Notes under the pieces: model-generated | Seen by the model: the letters and a program-made list of their open reading frames with translations, nothing else | Told to the model about the DNA's origin: nothing | Database searches by the model: none | Shown: one piece after another, positions 15,927-25,886 of the stretch | Layout: the number at the start of each line of letters is the position of its first letter | Numbering within the stretch: position 1 is the first letter of the stretch | From: Methylococcaceae bacterium | GTDB taxonomy: Bacteria; Pseudomonadota; Gammaproteobacteria; Methylococcales; Methylomonadaceae | Assembly: GCA_947505055.1 (NCBI GenBank) | Contig: CANNLO010000021.1 | Coordinates: 1-27,458 of the forward strand | DNA length: 27,458 nucleotides | Direction: 5' to 3' | Made by a program: the position numbers and the translations under genes

Positions 15927-16162
15927 TATGTCATCCTCGATTCAGTAAGATGTGCGCAATATTTTACCAATTTATCAAGTTCCGACGTATATGTCGGGTT
16001 ACGTTATCTCGCTACGCTCAATAAATTACCAGCACAAAAGTCGAGAATGCATTGTGGATTGGATGTTCCATCGACAATGCGAATAGCTACAACAAGCCTA
16101 CGTTGCTGAAGCCAACGCTTGATAGGATTTTTGTCTTTAAATGTGTAGTTTGAGTAGTTCAT
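15926..16162 (-). pseudogene. Broken SAM-dependent methyltransferase fragment
   Basis: From ATG 16162 the frame gives 52 residues, MNYSNYTFKDKNPIKRWLQQ then RRLVVAIRIV and QCILDFCAGN, and stops at 16004. The opening (NYTFKDKNPIKRWLQ...RRL) and ILDFCAGN (motif I, usually DFGAGNG) match the start of a class I methyltransferase of about 230 residues. Beyond the stop, the same frame resumes with ELDKLVKYCAHL, a plausible continuation of motif I, and ends with TAA at 15926-15928 on the antitoxin ATG. The intervening 16 or so codons coincide with a repeat-like segment (15983-16024). The rest of the gene is missing. It is either a remnant or a decoy short peptide; remnant is far more likely. Confidence 0.6.
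15982..16024. repeat. Repeat fragment with palindromic end interrupting the methyltransferase
   Basis: CCGAC-GTATAT-GTCGG (15982-15997) is a small palindrome leading into GTCGGGTTACG and CTCGCTACGCTCA (15993-16020). The GTCGGGTTACG...GC-rich pattern resembles a class of intergenic repeats common in proteobacteria, of which this would be one half. It sits where the methyltransferase SAM motif is interrupted and introduces the stop at 16004-16006. No target duplication is obvious. Confidence 0.45.
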
Positions 16163-16310
16163 AAAAAATAAAAGCTAATGAAACGCATAAAATAGGTAGA
16201 ACAGTAGCGAAACCCATTATCAATGTAAACGATGAGCTTCCTTATCTCGACCTATCGACTCTTTTCTTCGTGTTGAATATCAAAAACATACGCACAGCGC
16301 ACCCTGCAAA
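16163..16310. other. Gap between ilvD end and methyltransferase fragment; nothing recognised
   Basis: These 148 AT-rich bases follow the ilvD stop on the minus strand. I see no ribosome site strong enough to define another gene, no GC-rich hairpin with T run for ilvD, and no repeat. A promoter for the accessory island could lie here but cannot be pinned down. Confidence 0.3.
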
Positions 16311-17999
16311 TCAATCCAACAAATCCGTAACCGCCCCCAACGAAGCCGAACTCACCAGCTTTGCATATTTAGCCAACACACCCCGGGTATAACGCGGCGC
16401 AGGTTGCGTCCATTTTTCCAGACGACGGGCGATTTCATGTTCGTTGACATGCAGCTTCAGTTCATTAGTTTCCGCGTCGATAGTAATCGTATCGCCATTC
16501 TCGACGATTGCCAGCGCACCCCCAACGTAGGCTTCAGGCGTGATATGCCCGACCACAAAACCATGGGTGCCGCCGGAAAAACGGCCATCGGTAATTAACG
16601 CAACTTCTTTGCCTAAACCTTTGCCCATCACCGCCGAGGTTGGTGACAACATTTCGCGCATGCCAGGACCGCCTTTGGGGCCTTCGTAGCGGATAACAAT
16701 TACATCGCCTTTGATTATCTCACCGTTCAAGATGCTTTGCAGCGCCTGCTCTTCGGCATCGAATACTTTCGCGGTGCCGGTAAACACCAGGCCTTCCTTG
16801 CCGGTGATTTTGGCAACGGAACCGCCGGAGGCCAGATTGCCGTATAGAATAACCAAATGGCTGTCTTTTTTGATCGGCTTATCCAGCGAGTGAATCACAT
16901 CCTGCTCTTCAGGATACGGTTTCACATCAGCCAGATTTTCAGCCAAGGTTTTACCAGTTACGGTTAAACAATCACCATGCAGCAAACCTTTATCCAGTAA
17001 AATTTTCATCAACGGTTGAATGCCGCCAATTTCAATCAACTCAGTCATCAAATAACGACCACTGGGTTTTAAATCAGCAAGCATCGGCACGCGTTTACCG
17101 ATACGGGTAAAGTCATCCAGGTTAATATCCACGCCGGTTGAATTGGCCATCGCCAGGATATGCAAGACTGCATTGGTAGAGCCGCCAAGCGCGATTACTA
17201 CCGTAATTGCATTTTCAAATGCCGCTTTGGTCATGATGTCGCGGGGCTTGATGTCTTTTTTTAATAACTCCAAAACCGCAGCGCCGGCGCGTTCGCAATC
17301 CAGACGTTTGTCATTTGATATAGCGGCCTGAGCGGAGCTGTTTGGCAAACTCATGCCCATGGCTTCTATCGCAGAAGCCATGGTATTTGCAGTGTACATG
17401 CCGCCACAAGAACCGGCACCAGGTATGGCTTTGGCTTCAATTTCAGCTAGTTCGGCGTCATCAATCTGGTTATTGGCTCGGGCGCCAACCGCTTCAAAAA
17501 CGGAAACCACATCGAGCTTTTTGTCTTTATGACAGCCCGGCATAATCGTTCCACCGTACACAAAAACACTGGGACGATTCAAACGCGCTATCGCCATCAT
17601 GCAGCCCGGCATGTTCTTATCACAACCACCGATCGCAACAATACCATCAAAGCCTTGGCAACCGACCACGGTTTCAATAGAGTCAGCAATCACTTCGCGG
17701 GATACCAGCGAATATTTCATGCCCTCGGTACCCATTGAAATGCCGTCAGAAATGGTGATGGTATTAAAAATAACGGCTTTACCATCGGCATTGTTAACCC
17801 CGACAGCGGCCGCATCGGCCAACTTGTTAATATGCATATTGCACGGCGTAACCATGCTCCAGGTTGAAGCAATGCCTATTTGCGGTTTTTTAAAATCTTC
17901 GTTATTAAAACCAACAGCGTGCAACATGGCGCGACTTGGTGCGCGCTCCATGCCGTCAACAACCAGAGAAGAAAAATGACGTGTGTTTTTGTCGCTCAT
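16311..17999 (-). CDS. ilvD: Dihydroxy-acid dehydratase
   Basis: A 562-residue Fe-S dehydratase of valine, isoleucine and pantothenate synthesis (2,3-dihydroxy-acid to 2-keto acid). Cluster-binding cysteines are visible in [19 protein letters not shown] and [15 protein letters not shown]; the C-terminal [11 protein letters not shown] and [20 protein letters not shown] blocks are also typical. It is of the shorter class (about 560 residues) rather than the 616-residue E. coli type. ATG 17999 gives the standard N-terminus. The leader is entirely heptamer repeat and has no visible Shine-Dalgarno site. The SH3-protein gene ends 98 bp upstream on the same strand, so co-transcription is possible. 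No leucine-rich leader peptide (ilv attenuation) is seen. Confidence 0.97.
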   Translation of the reverse strand: MSDKNTRHFSSLVVDGMERAPSRAMLHAVGFNNEDFKKPQIGIASTWSMVTPCNMHINKLADAAAVGVNNADGKAVIFNTITISDGISMGTEGMKYSLVSREVIADSIETVVGCQGFDGIVAIGGCDKNMPGCMMAIARLNRPSVFVYGGTIMPGCHKDKKLDVVSVFEAVGARANNQIDDAELAEIEAKAIPGAGSCGGMYTANTMASAIEAMGMSLPNSSAQAAISNDKRLDCERAGAAVLELLKKDIKPRDIMTKAAFENAITVVIALGGSTNAVLHILAMANSTGVDINLDDFTRIGKRVPMLADLKPSGRYLMTELIEIGGIQPLMKILLDKGLLHGDCLTVTGKTLAENLADVKPYPEEQDVIHSLDKPIKKDSHLVILYGNLASGGSVAKITGKEGLVFTGTAKVFDAEEQALQSILNGEIIKGDVIVIRYEGPKGGPGMREMLSPTSAVMGKGLGKEVALITDGRFSGGTHGFVVGHITPEAYVGGALAIVENGDTITIDAETNELKLHVNEHEIARRLEKWTQPAPRYTRGVLAKYAKLVSSASLGAVTDLLD

Positions 18000-18011
18000 A
18001 ATTTAAATAAA

Positions 18012-18097
18012 AGGCAAAAGATAAAGTGTAAAAGGTAAAAGGTAAAAGGTAAAAGGAACGTGGTTTTAAACCTTGAACCTTTAATCTTGTACCTTAA
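18012..18097. repeat. Heptamer repeat element (AAGGTNN), copy 3, in the ilvD leader
   Basis: Seven in-phase 7-bp units run from 18012 to 18060: AGGCAAA, AGATAAA, GTGTAAA, AGGTAAA three times, AGGAACG. After 9 bases an inverted arm of four in-phase units follows: ACCTTGA, ACCTTTA, ATCTTGT, ACCTTAA (18070-18097). The element fills the gap between the SH3 gene stop (18098) and the ilvD ATG (17999) almost exactly. The three identical AGGTAAA units suggest recent slippage. Confidence 0.82.
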
Positions 18098-18769
18098 TTA
18101 ATACGAATCCCAGCTGCTTCTGCTTCTACGCCAGCTGAGTTTAGGCAAAATAAAACCTAAAATAACACCGATTAGAGCAAGTATGCCACCATATAAAAAC
18201 CAGTCTTGATTCGCTGTGTCTTGCAAAGCTTGATTTTCAAGTTTGAATTGCTGTAATTCCCTTTCAACATTAACCACGCGCTCTTGAAGTTCATCGCGCT
18301 GGCTTTTTAATTCGACAGTACTGGCCGCTGTTTTTTTCAACTCGCTGAGTTCACGGCTTAACAGATCGCGTTCTCTAGCCAGGGACTGCTCTAGTGTTGA
18401 ACCCGGTGTTATGGATTCTTTTATGGTATTAAGCTCGGCCTTAAGCGTCGCATTTTCAGACTGCATGGCGGTCAGATTTTTGGTTGCGACATCCAATTGC
18501 GAACGACTGGGCGGTTCCTTCATAGTGTTTCGAACCGGCATATAACCTTCAGTACCGTCATGTAAACGAACACGAACAAAACCCGTGCTTTTGTTTTCTT
18601 CTAGGATAGTCAACGGTGTGCCGGTAGCAAGCAATTTGATAACTTTACTGGTATTATTTTCTTCACTCCGAAGTGATAAGTTTAAATTATCAGTAACATA
18701 AACAGTGTCAGCCTGAGCTGAGCTCAAAGTTACCAACAGGATAAAAAACGCGTTAAGTATTTTTTTCAC
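18098..18769 (-). CDS. TIGR04211 family SH3-domain membrane protein (YgiM-like)
   Basis: A 223-residue protein with the full TIGR04211 layout: signal peptide (about 1-20, cleaved near SAQA), a bacterial SH3 domain at about 22-85 (VYVTDNLNLSLRSEENNTSK, VRLHDGTEGYMPVR), a long coiled coil at about 90-185 rich in Glu/Leu/Lys, one transmembrane helix near the C-terminus (WFLYGGILALIGVILGFILP) and a short basic tail. The SH3 domain should be periplasmic and the tail cytoplasmic. E. coli YgiM is the known relative; its role is not settled, and peptidoglycan binding is only inferred from the SH3 fold. Start is GTG 18769 with AGAG upstream. It lies 36 bp after argF, likely the same message as argD-argF. 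Confidence 0.87.
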   Translation of the reverse strand: MKKILNAFFILLVTLSSAQADTVYVTDNLNLSLRSEENNTSKVIKLLATGTPLTILEENKSTGFVRVRLHDGTEGYMPVRNTMKEPPSRSQLDVATKNLTAMQSENATLKAELNTIKESITPGSTLEQSLARERDLLSRELSELKKTAASTVELKSQRDELQERVVNVERELQQFKLENQALQDTANQDWFLYGGILALIGVILGFILPKLSWRRSRSSWDSY

Positions 18770-18805
18770 TTGAATCTCTATGGTTGGTCGTTCAGAAAAT
18801 TAAAT

Positions 18806-19714
18806 TCAAAGGTGATTCGTGCATAGCAGAAATTCCAGCAATGCTTTTTGTGCGTGCAAGCGGTTTTCTGCTTCATCAAAAATGACGCTTTGAACGCCGT
18901 CAATCACTTCAGCACTGACCTCTTCACCTCGATGTGCAGGCAAACAATGCATGAACAGCACATCAGCTTGTGCCGCTTTCATAATGTCAGCGTTAACCTG
19001 ATAACTCTTAAAAGCCTGCTCACGTTGTTTTTGCTCATCCTCTTGACCCATACTGGCCCAGACATCAGTAACAATCAGCGCTGAGCCTTTAGCGGCCTCC
19101 AGCGGCGTATCAAAGAAACGAATACGTGAACCCGCCGCATCAACAATGCTTTTTAAAGGATAGTATCCTTCAGGGCAGGCAATATTCAAGTTAAAATCCA
19201 ACACCATCGCCGCAGTTATATAGGAGTGACACATATTATTGCCATCACCAATCCAGGTTACGGTTTTACCTTTAATGTCACCTCTATGCTCAAAATAAGT
19301 CTGCATATCCGCCAGCAATTGACAGGGGTGGTGTAAATCAGTCAGCCCATTAATGACCGGAACCCTTGAATGTTGCGCAAAAGTAGTGACTGTTTCATGC
19401 TTATCGGTTCTGAGCATAACACCATCAACCATACTGGAAATCACTCTCGCACTGTCGTGCAATGATTCGCCGCGTCCCAGTTGTGTATCCCGTGGTGATA
19501 AAAATAAAGCAGTACCACCGAAATGTGTCATACCCGATTCAAAGGAAATACGGGTTCTTGTTGAAGATTTTTCAAATATCATCGCCAGAACCTTGCCTTT
19601 TAAAGGCTGATAATCTGGATCACGGTGGTTTTTTAAGGTTGTACCTCTGGCAATCAAGCGACGGAATTCGTCTCCGGATAAGTCCAGCAGGCTGATTAAA
19701 TGTCTAGGCTTCAT
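18806..19714 (-). CDS. argF: Ornithine carbamoyltransferase
   Basis: A 302-residue cytoplasmic enzyme that joins carbamoyl phosphate and ornithine to citrulline in arginine synthesis. Carbamoyl-phosphate motif SSTRTR lies at 50-55; [21 protein letters not shown] (ornithine side), [11 protein letters not shown] and the catalytic Cys loop [12 protein letters not shown] follow in order. The length fits the compact anabolic type rather than the 334-residue E. coli enzymes. ATG 19714 overlaps the end of argD by 11 bases, so the two are translationally coupled. No ARG box could be recognised with confidence upstream of argD. Confidence 0.97.
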   Translation of the reverse strand: MKPRHLISLLDLSGDEFRRLIARGTTLKNHRDPDYQPLKGKVLAMIFEKSSTRTRISFESGMTHFGGTALFLSPRDTQLGRGESLHDSARVISSMVDGVMLRTDKHETVTTFAQHSRVPVINGLTDLHHPCQLLADMQTYFEHRGDIKGKTVTWIGDGNNMCHSYITAAMVLDFNLNIACPEGYYPLKSIVDAAGSRIRFFDTPLEAAKGSALIVTDVWASMGQEDEQKQREQAFKSYQVNADIMKAAQADVLFMHCLPAHRGEEVSAEVIDGVQSVIFDEAENRLHAQKALLEFLLCTNHL

Positions 19715-20891
19715 AAGGAATATTTGTATGCGTATGTATTAGAGCCGATAAAGTGTCTACAAGTTGAGTTACTTGCTGAACCGATATAATTAGAGGCGGC
19801 AATAGACGAATGGTTTTTTCATTGGTCACATTAATCAATAGTTTCTGTTGTAAAGCCGCCTGAACCAACTCTGCACAGGGACTATCAAGCTCGATACCAA
19901 TCATCAGACCTTTGTGACGAATATCAACCACATGTACGTTATCTTTAAGTTGTTCTTTAAACGCCGTACAAATGACATCACCTTTTTGTGCTGCTTGCTC
20001 AATCAGGTTTTCAGCATCCAGCGTTGCCAATACCGCTATCGCAGCACTGCAGGCCAAAGGATTGCCGCCGAAAGTGGAACCGTGATTACCCAAAGTTAAA
20101 ATCTTGGCTGCCTTGCCACGGGCAAGACAAGCGCCGATCGGCACACCATTGCCCAAAGCTTTAGCCAAAGTGCAAACATCGGGAGTTATACCATTATGCT
20201 GGAAAGCCAAAAACTTGCCGGTACGACCAATGCCAGTCTGAATTTCATCCAGCATCATCAACACATTATGCTGATCACACAGAATGCGTATCTGATTAAG
20301 ATAATCAGCTGCGGGAATATTAACACCACCCTCGCCCTGTATGGGTTCAACCAAAATGGCGACGATATTGCCATTTTGTTCAAGTGCTTGCTCAATAGAC
20401 TTAATATCATTGTAGGGCACCCGAACAAAGCCCTCAACCAACGGCGCAAAACCTTGTTGTATTTTAGTGTTGCCGGTAGCGCTAAGGGTTGCCAGCGTAC
20501 GACCATGAAAACTTTTTTCCATAACTATAATCGCAGGCTTTTCAATACCCTGCTCATGACCATATTTGCGCGCCAATTTAATCGCAGCTTCATTTGCTTC
20601 TGCACCTGAATTGCAAAAAAATACATTATCCATGCCGCTTTTTTCGGTCAATAGATTAGCCAGTTGTTCCTGAACTGCAATACCATAGAGATTTGAAGTA
20701 TGCAGCAGCTTTTCACTTTGTTTGCAGATAGCTTGATGCACGGCAGGATGAGCATGTCCCAAACTGCACACAGCAATACCGGAAAGTGCATCCAGATAGC
20801 GATTATTATCTTGATCAAACAACCAGGTACCTTCACCCCGTTCAAAGATAACGGGCAAGCGACCATAAGTTGGCATAATGTGGCTAGTCAT
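19704..20891 (-). CDS. argD: Acetylornithine aminotransferase
   Basis: A 395-residue class III PLP aminotransferase that converts N-acetylglutamate semialdehyde to N-acetylornithine, and in many bacteria also serves lysine synthesis. PLP-site features: [14 protein letters not shown] (95-108), FHGRTLATL, the Asp of LDEIQTG near 215 and the Schiff-base Lys244 in [14 protein letters not shown]. Start ATG 20891 gives a normal N-terminus ([15 protein letters not shown]). The gene overlaps argF by 11 bases and is first in the argD-argF-SH3 unit. The 240-bp AT-rich gap upstream to hemF must carry the promoter; I see no clear operator there. Confidence 0.95.
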   Translation of the reverse strand: MTSHIMPTYGRLPVIFERGEGTWLFDQDNNRYLDALSGIAVCSLGHAHPAVHQAICKQSEKLLHTSNLYGIAVQEQLANLLTEKSGMDNVFFCNSGAEANEAAIKLARKYGHEQGIEKPAIIVMEKSFHGRTLATLSATGNTKIQQGFAPLVEGFVRVPYNDIKSIEQALEQNGNIVAILVEPIQGEGGVNIPAADYLNQIRILCDQHNVLMMLDEIQTGIGRTGKFLAFQHNGITPDVCTLAKALGNGVPIGACLARGKAAKILTLGNHGSTFGGNPLACSAAIAVLATLDAENLIEQAAQKGDVICTAFKEQLKDNVHVVDIRHKGLMIGIELDSPCAELVQAALQQKLLINVTNEKTIRLLPPLIISVQQVTQLVDTLSALIHTHTNIPYEA

Positions 20892-21131
20892 GTATTTATT
20901 TAAAATTCAAAGAAAAAAGACCGCAACTATACCGGCCATTAAAAAAATGTTCGATTATAGATTTCAATTTAATCTCAGGCAAGTTCTAATCATTAGACGA
21001 TAAGCATTGGAATAAACTTAAAAACATCTCACCACAAAGAGCACTCAAGACACCCAGTTATTGCTTTGTTTATTAGCAGTGAAATCATTACCAAACACCC
21101 CTTAACCTATATTAATAATTTTATTTATATT
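20892..21131. other. 240-bp AT-rich gap between hemF and argD; no gene
   Basis: No reading frame with a credible ribosome site is present. The left half should hold the argD promoter. ACCACAAAGAGCAC (about 21031-21044) resembles part of a common TTTGTGGTG-type repeat but has no partner. After the hemF stop there is no GC-rich hairpin with a T run, so hemF transcription may run towards argD. Confidence 0.35.
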
Positions 21132-22061
<930 letters not shown>

Positions 22062-22258
22062 TTAAGTTTTAAATGCCGATTTTGAGAACTAATAATATCA
22101 TCTCTTTAATTTAGGCTACCAACTTAAACTGTTACGTATCCTAGCTTCTAAGGATATTATCACTAAATTTGAAGCTCAATTTATCAATTCAGCAAATTTT
22201 CACGCAGCCCTGACTGCTTTAGGTACAATAATCAATCTACTATTTGCTAAGTTACCCT

Positions 22259-22783
22259 ATGGCCCAAGCTAAAAAATCGGAAAATGCTCCCAAACCAATG
22301 CAGGAAAAATACCAAGCTATTGTCGATATAACCGACAGTTTTGCCACAGAAAACCTGAACGAGGAATATGCTAAGCTTATTATATATGCAGTCGCCGCTT
22401 TATGCAGAAAACGCCCGTCGCCAATAGAATCCGGAAAAGTGGCAACATGGGCTTGTGGAGCCACTCACGCGATAGGAATGGTTAATTTCTTGTTTGAAAA
22501 AAGCCAGCCACCCCATATCCTTAGCGCCGATTTGTATAAAAAAATGGGTACCAGTCAAAGTACAGGTCAAGCAACGTCCAAACTTATACGCGATATTTTG
22601 GGAATAAACCTACTCGACCAAAACTGGACATTACTCAGCCATCTGGATAGTAATCCAATGGCCTGGATGTTAAATTTCAATGGTATGTTAGTCGATGTTC
22701 GTCATCTACCCAGGGAACTGCAAGAAATCGCCTTTGAAAAAGGACTTACCCCATACATACCGGCAGATAGAATAGTCACTTGA
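22259..22783 (+). CDS. DUF6398 domain protein
   Basis: A 174-residue soluble protein. The central block EEYAKLIIYAVAALCRKRPSP, W-A-G-THAIGMVNFLF and a helix-turn-helix-like MGTSQSTGQATSKLIRDIL match what I know of the DUF6398 family, whose function is unknown. The C-terminal third (WMLNFNGMLVDVRHLPRELQ, then KGLTPYIPA) has a DVR-LP motif that recurs in such proteins. ATG 22259 is chosen over an in-frame TTG at 22244; neither has a good ribosome site. The EamA transporter starts about 20 bp downstream on the same strand. A nucleic-acid role is possible from the helix-turn-helix-like segment but not shown. Confidence 0.7.
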   Translation: MAQAKKSENAPKPMQEKYQAIVDITDSFATENLNEEYAKLIIYAVAALCRKRPSPIESGKVATWACGATHAIGMVNFLFEKSQPPHILSADLYKKMGTSQSTGQATSKLIRDILGINLLDQNWTLLSHLDSNPMAWMLNFNGMLVDVRHLPRELQEIAFEKGLTPYIPADRIVT

Positions 22784-22802
22784 AAACGTGTGCATTAGGC
22801 TG

Positions 22803-23687
22803 ATGCGCATTGCACTCGCCTACCTGAGTATAATTTTGTTGTGGGCAACGACCCCACTTGCCATCAAATGGAGCAGTGAAGGTTCGGGCTTCCTTTTTGG
22901 GGTAACCGGACGCATGACGATAGGCACAGTTTGCCTAGTTTTAATAGTAGGCCTGTCAAAGCAACGCTTACCATGGAATCGAAAAGCATTACTAACCTAT
23001 CTAGCCATCGCCCTACAAATTTACGGTGCGATGCTTGCAGTTTATTGGGCCGCACAGTTTATTCCCTCCGGTTGGGTATCAGTAATCTTTGGTCTTTTAC
23101 CTTTAATGACCGCTTTATTGGCGAGAGTTTGTTTAGGAGAAAAAAGCCTGACCCTGGGGAAATTGCTGGCCTATTCCATGGGCATGTGTGGTTTATGGGT
23201 CATGTTTGGCTCAGCATTACAATTAGGGCATGACGCAGTAAGGGGGATCATCGGCGTATTGGTTTCAACATTTTTACAAGCTGCCAGTTCGGTTTGGGTA
23301 AAACGCATCGGCACAAATATAACTGCTTTATCTCAAGTAACTGGCGGACTTTTATTATCACTTCCCCTTTATCTGATAACCTGGAAACAGCTTGACGGCC
23401 AGTGGCCAATTGAAATCTCAGTCCTTAGCCTTGCATCGATCATTTACCTTGGAATGATTGCAACTACGGCTGGCTTTGTACTTTATTACTTTTTACTGAT
23501 ACATCAAACCGCTACCAAAGTTTCACTGGTTACCCTGGTATCTCCGGTCATGGCACTTCTATTAGGACATTATGTTAATCATGAACCGCTGACGATGAAA
23601 ATAATAACAGGAACTTTATTAATACTAGGTGCCCTGGTGATACATGAGTTTTTTGATCGAATAATGAATTTTTCACGATCACCTTAG
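22803..23687 (+). CDS. EamA family (drug/metabolite) transporter
   Basis: A 294-residue inner-membrane protein with about ten transmembrane helices in two EamA repeats. The first repeat begins IALAYLSIILLWATTPLAIK with the typical W-x-x-x-P near helix 1, then AAQFIPSGWVSVIFGLLPLM; the second includes YLGMIATTAGFVLYYFLL and SLVTLVSPVMALLLGHYVNH-E, a hallmark end of helix 9. The substrate cannot be told; family members export amino acids and other metabolites. ATG 22803 is preferred to GTG 22788, since helix 1 starts directly after it. It probably shares a message with the DUF6398 gene. It converges on the metzincin gene; no strong terminator lies between. Confidence 0.85.
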   Translation: MRIALAYLSIILLWATTPLAIKWSSEGSGFLFGVTGRMTIGTVCLVLIVGLSKQRLPWNRKALLTYLAIALQIYGAMLAVYWAAQFIPSGWVSVIFGLLPLMTALLARVCLGEKSLTLGKLLAYSMGMCGLWVMFGSALQLGHDAVRGIIGVLVSTFLQAASSVWVKRIGTNITALSQVTGGLLLSLPLYLITWKQLDGQWPIEISVLSLASIIYLGMIATTAGFVLYYFLLIHQTATKVSLVTLVSPVMALLLGHYVNHEPLTMKIITGTLLILGALVIHEFFDRIMNFSRSP

Positions 23688-23822
23688 CTATCTAATAATT
23701 CTAAAAAACTCACAAAGAAAAACAAACCCACTTACCAACCAAGTTTTTAGAAAGTTAAATTAAATAATTTCATAACCACCATCCTATTAAAAATCAGATC
23801 TATGATATTGTTTGTTTAAATA

Positions 23823-25886
23823 TTACTTAATCACTGGATTAACCGTCATGGTCGGCATAAAACCAGCAATTATTCCTGCAGTTAAATTAACAGTTTTTAC
23901 TTGATCAGAACTTCGTGATGAATCTGACTCAGAATAACCACACGGTTGGCCGTTACAAGATTGCGCAGCGCCGGATGAGTTTTTTGCAGCAAGAATCGGC
24001 GTACTGAAGTACATGATTACAGGCATCTTATAACTCATAATAGTGCCAAAGTTGCCTGCGACCCCCCATGCATAAGAATATGGATAAGCCCCTGTAAAAC
24101 TACTATATTCCCGATCATGAACCAGACCGAGACTGTGGCCAATTTCATGCGTAAAGGTATTAATTGCACAATAATAATTAGTCATACCATCTTTGGATGA
24201 GCCATCACTAATCGTACCATAGCCTAGCCACTTGTTAGCTGCCTGACCACCAGCCATTTCAACATAAGTTGTACCACAAGTTTTTTGAGTTATTGCATTC
24301 AAAGGTCGGAACAAATATACAAGATCAGCACCATACTGAACTCTTTTTGCCGCTACCCCAGAAAATACTCCTCGACCTGCGGCTAAATTATCAAGCGCCA
24401 CACTGTTAGTGTCAGTATTAGTATAAGAAGTAGGCTCAACATAAACCAATCTAAGCGACAATTTAATGCCAGAGTCTATGTAAGATTGATTACTTGCAGT
24501 TACAAGATAAGCCAACCGCTGTTGAGCGTAAGCGGCAGTCCATTGAGTTGTAGTATATTCAACCATAACATCAACAACAGTATTGCCTGTTTTTGCAACT
24601 GTATTAGTAGGAACAACGATAACAGGAGGCGCGACTGCTGCAAGTGAAGCATCATTATATGCCTTAAGTGCAAGATTATAATTATTAAGTGCCGATGACG
24701 ATTCAGCTTGTTTTGCAAGTAAGAAAGCTGTTATTGAATTATAGGCACTCTTATAAGCAATAAATAAGTTATAGGCAGGCTTATAACTTACACTAATAGC
24801 AGAAAGCGCTCTGTTTGATGAATTTACTGCGGCTTGGTTAGCCGCTGTCCTAGATAAATTATACTTTGCTATTGCAGAATTATAAGTCGCAAATGCCGCA
24901 TTATAAGTTACAGTAAGTGGCGCCAATTTTGCGGCCGCCGCATCTGATGCTGTTTTATAGGTAGAAAGCAATGATTTATAGTAATTGACCATAATGCTAG
25001 CATTGTCTAGCTTATTTTTAGCGATATCTAAAGCTGACTTCAATTGCGTTATGGTTAGCGCGGCGTTAGCATTACCTTGCGAAGCATCCATCGAAGTTGA
25101 AGCCGTATCACCCGCATAACCTACATGATTAAGCTTGCTGGTATCAACCATAAACACTTGACCGTTGACAGACTCAAGATTAAACGTACCTTCTGGTGTT
25201 GTAACATGGCCCATAACTCCAGCAGGCCCCTCTGAGACGAGGATTCTATAGCCCTGACCTTCATCAGCCAGATGTCCTACCCAAGTTTTACTACCATCAA
25301 CTTCCTGGATTGTATTATCTTGAGTAACATTAAACTGACCTAAGGGTGAGTCAAACTTGGCGGTTTTACCATTACCCAAAGCCATTATTTCTTTTACCGG
25401 CAAATTGACTGCCATAACCGAACCCGCCGGGTAATTGGTGTATTGCTTGGGCAAAGACACCATTTTAGGAACGATTATGACAGGGGCATTATATTCTGCA
25501 GGTTCAACCGACGAGACAATATGGACTGGATCAGAACCACTGCCCGCCCGTCCGGTGATAATTGCAGTTTTAACAACTGTACCTTCAGTTACGAGTGTGT
25601 AATTATAATCAGATAACAAGGACTTCACTGCTGAAGACCAGCTATCTGCAGCCAATGATTGATGAACAACATCATTCCCAATAGCCGTATTAATTTTAAA
25701 TACAATGCCGGAGCGTTGAGATACCTGTTCAAGGGTATCTTTTAACGAAATTGACTTAATGGCCTGATATACCGGCGATGGCGACACCTTAAACAGCGCA
25801 TCAGCAAGTGAAACTAAAGGACTAGCTAAGGCGACTGCAATAGCTAATGTCTTAATAATCGGATTTACTATAAAATTTGCTTTCAT
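23823..25886 (-). CDS. Secreted reprolysin-like metzincin with STN-like N-terminal domain
   Basis: A 687-residue exported zinc protease. Signal peptide about 1-30 (cleavage near LADA). Residues about 44-113 (SISLKDTLEQVSQRSGIVFK...NYTLVTEGTVVKTAIITGR in pattern) resemble the STN/secretin short N-terminal domain. Residues 165-255 match the propeptide of M12-type peptidases (GSKTWVGHL, TPEGTFNLESVNG). Residues about 270-415 are an Ala/Ser/Asn/Tyr-rich helical insert with Tyr-Asn every seven residues. The catalytic domain (about 436-675) starts VVDVMVEYTT and has the full zinc motif HEIGHSLGLVHD (His580, Glu581, His584, His590, Asp591) and Met-turn GTIMSY (Met617). ATG 25886 has AAAGGTGG upstream. 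The target and whether the propeptide is removed are unknown. Confidence 0.82.
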   Translation of the reverse strand: MKANFIVNPIIKTLAIAVALASPLVSLADALFKVSPSPVYQAIKSISLKDTLEQVSQRSGIVFKINTAIGNDVVHQSLAADSWSSAVKSLLSDYNYTLVTEGTVVKTAIITGRAGSGSDPVHIVSSVEPAEYNAPVIIVPKMVSLPKQYTNYPAGSVMAVNLPVKEIMALGNGKTAKFDSPLGQFNVTQDNTIQEVDGSKTWVGHLADEGQGYRILVSEGPAGVMGHVTTPEGTFNLESVNGQVFMVDTSKLNHVGYAGDTASTSMDASQGNANAALTITQLKSALDIAKNKLDNASIMVNYYKSLLSTYKTASDAAAAKLAPLTVTYNAAFATYNSAIAKYNLSRTAANQAAVNSSNRALSAISVSYKPAYNLFIAYKSAYNSITAFLLAKQAESSSALNNYNLALKAYNDASLAAVAPPVIVVPTNTVAKTGNTVVDVMVEYTTTQWTAAYAQQRLAYLVTASNQSYIDSGIKLSLRLVYVEPTSYTNTDTNSVALDNLAAGRGVFSGVAAKRVQYGADLVYLFRPLNAITQKTCGTTYVEMAGGQAANKWLGYGTISDGSSKDGMTNYYCAINTFTHEIGHSLGLVHDREYSSFTGAYPYSYAWGVAGNFGTIMSYKMPVIMYFSTPILAAKNSSGAAQSCNGQPCGYSESDSSRSSDQVKTVNLTAGIIAGFMPTMTVNPVIK

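Noticed and set aside
17599..17979. 126-residue rightward frame opposite ilvD
   Set aside because: It is antisense to the conserved N-terminal half of ilvD and has no domain or ribosome site.
18012..18060. CRISPR-like array
   Set aside because: The repeats are 7 bp, directly adjacent with no spacers, and no cas genes are near.
20892..21131. ARG box operator upstream of argD
   Set aside because: Several AT-rich stretches loosely fit the consensus, but none forms the paired 18-bp arrangement; AT content alone explains the matches.
23701..23750. Terminator between the EamA gene and the metzincin gene
   Set aside because: CTAAAAAACT / AGTTTTTAG pair over a loop of about 30 bases with no GC pairs of note; too weak to call.
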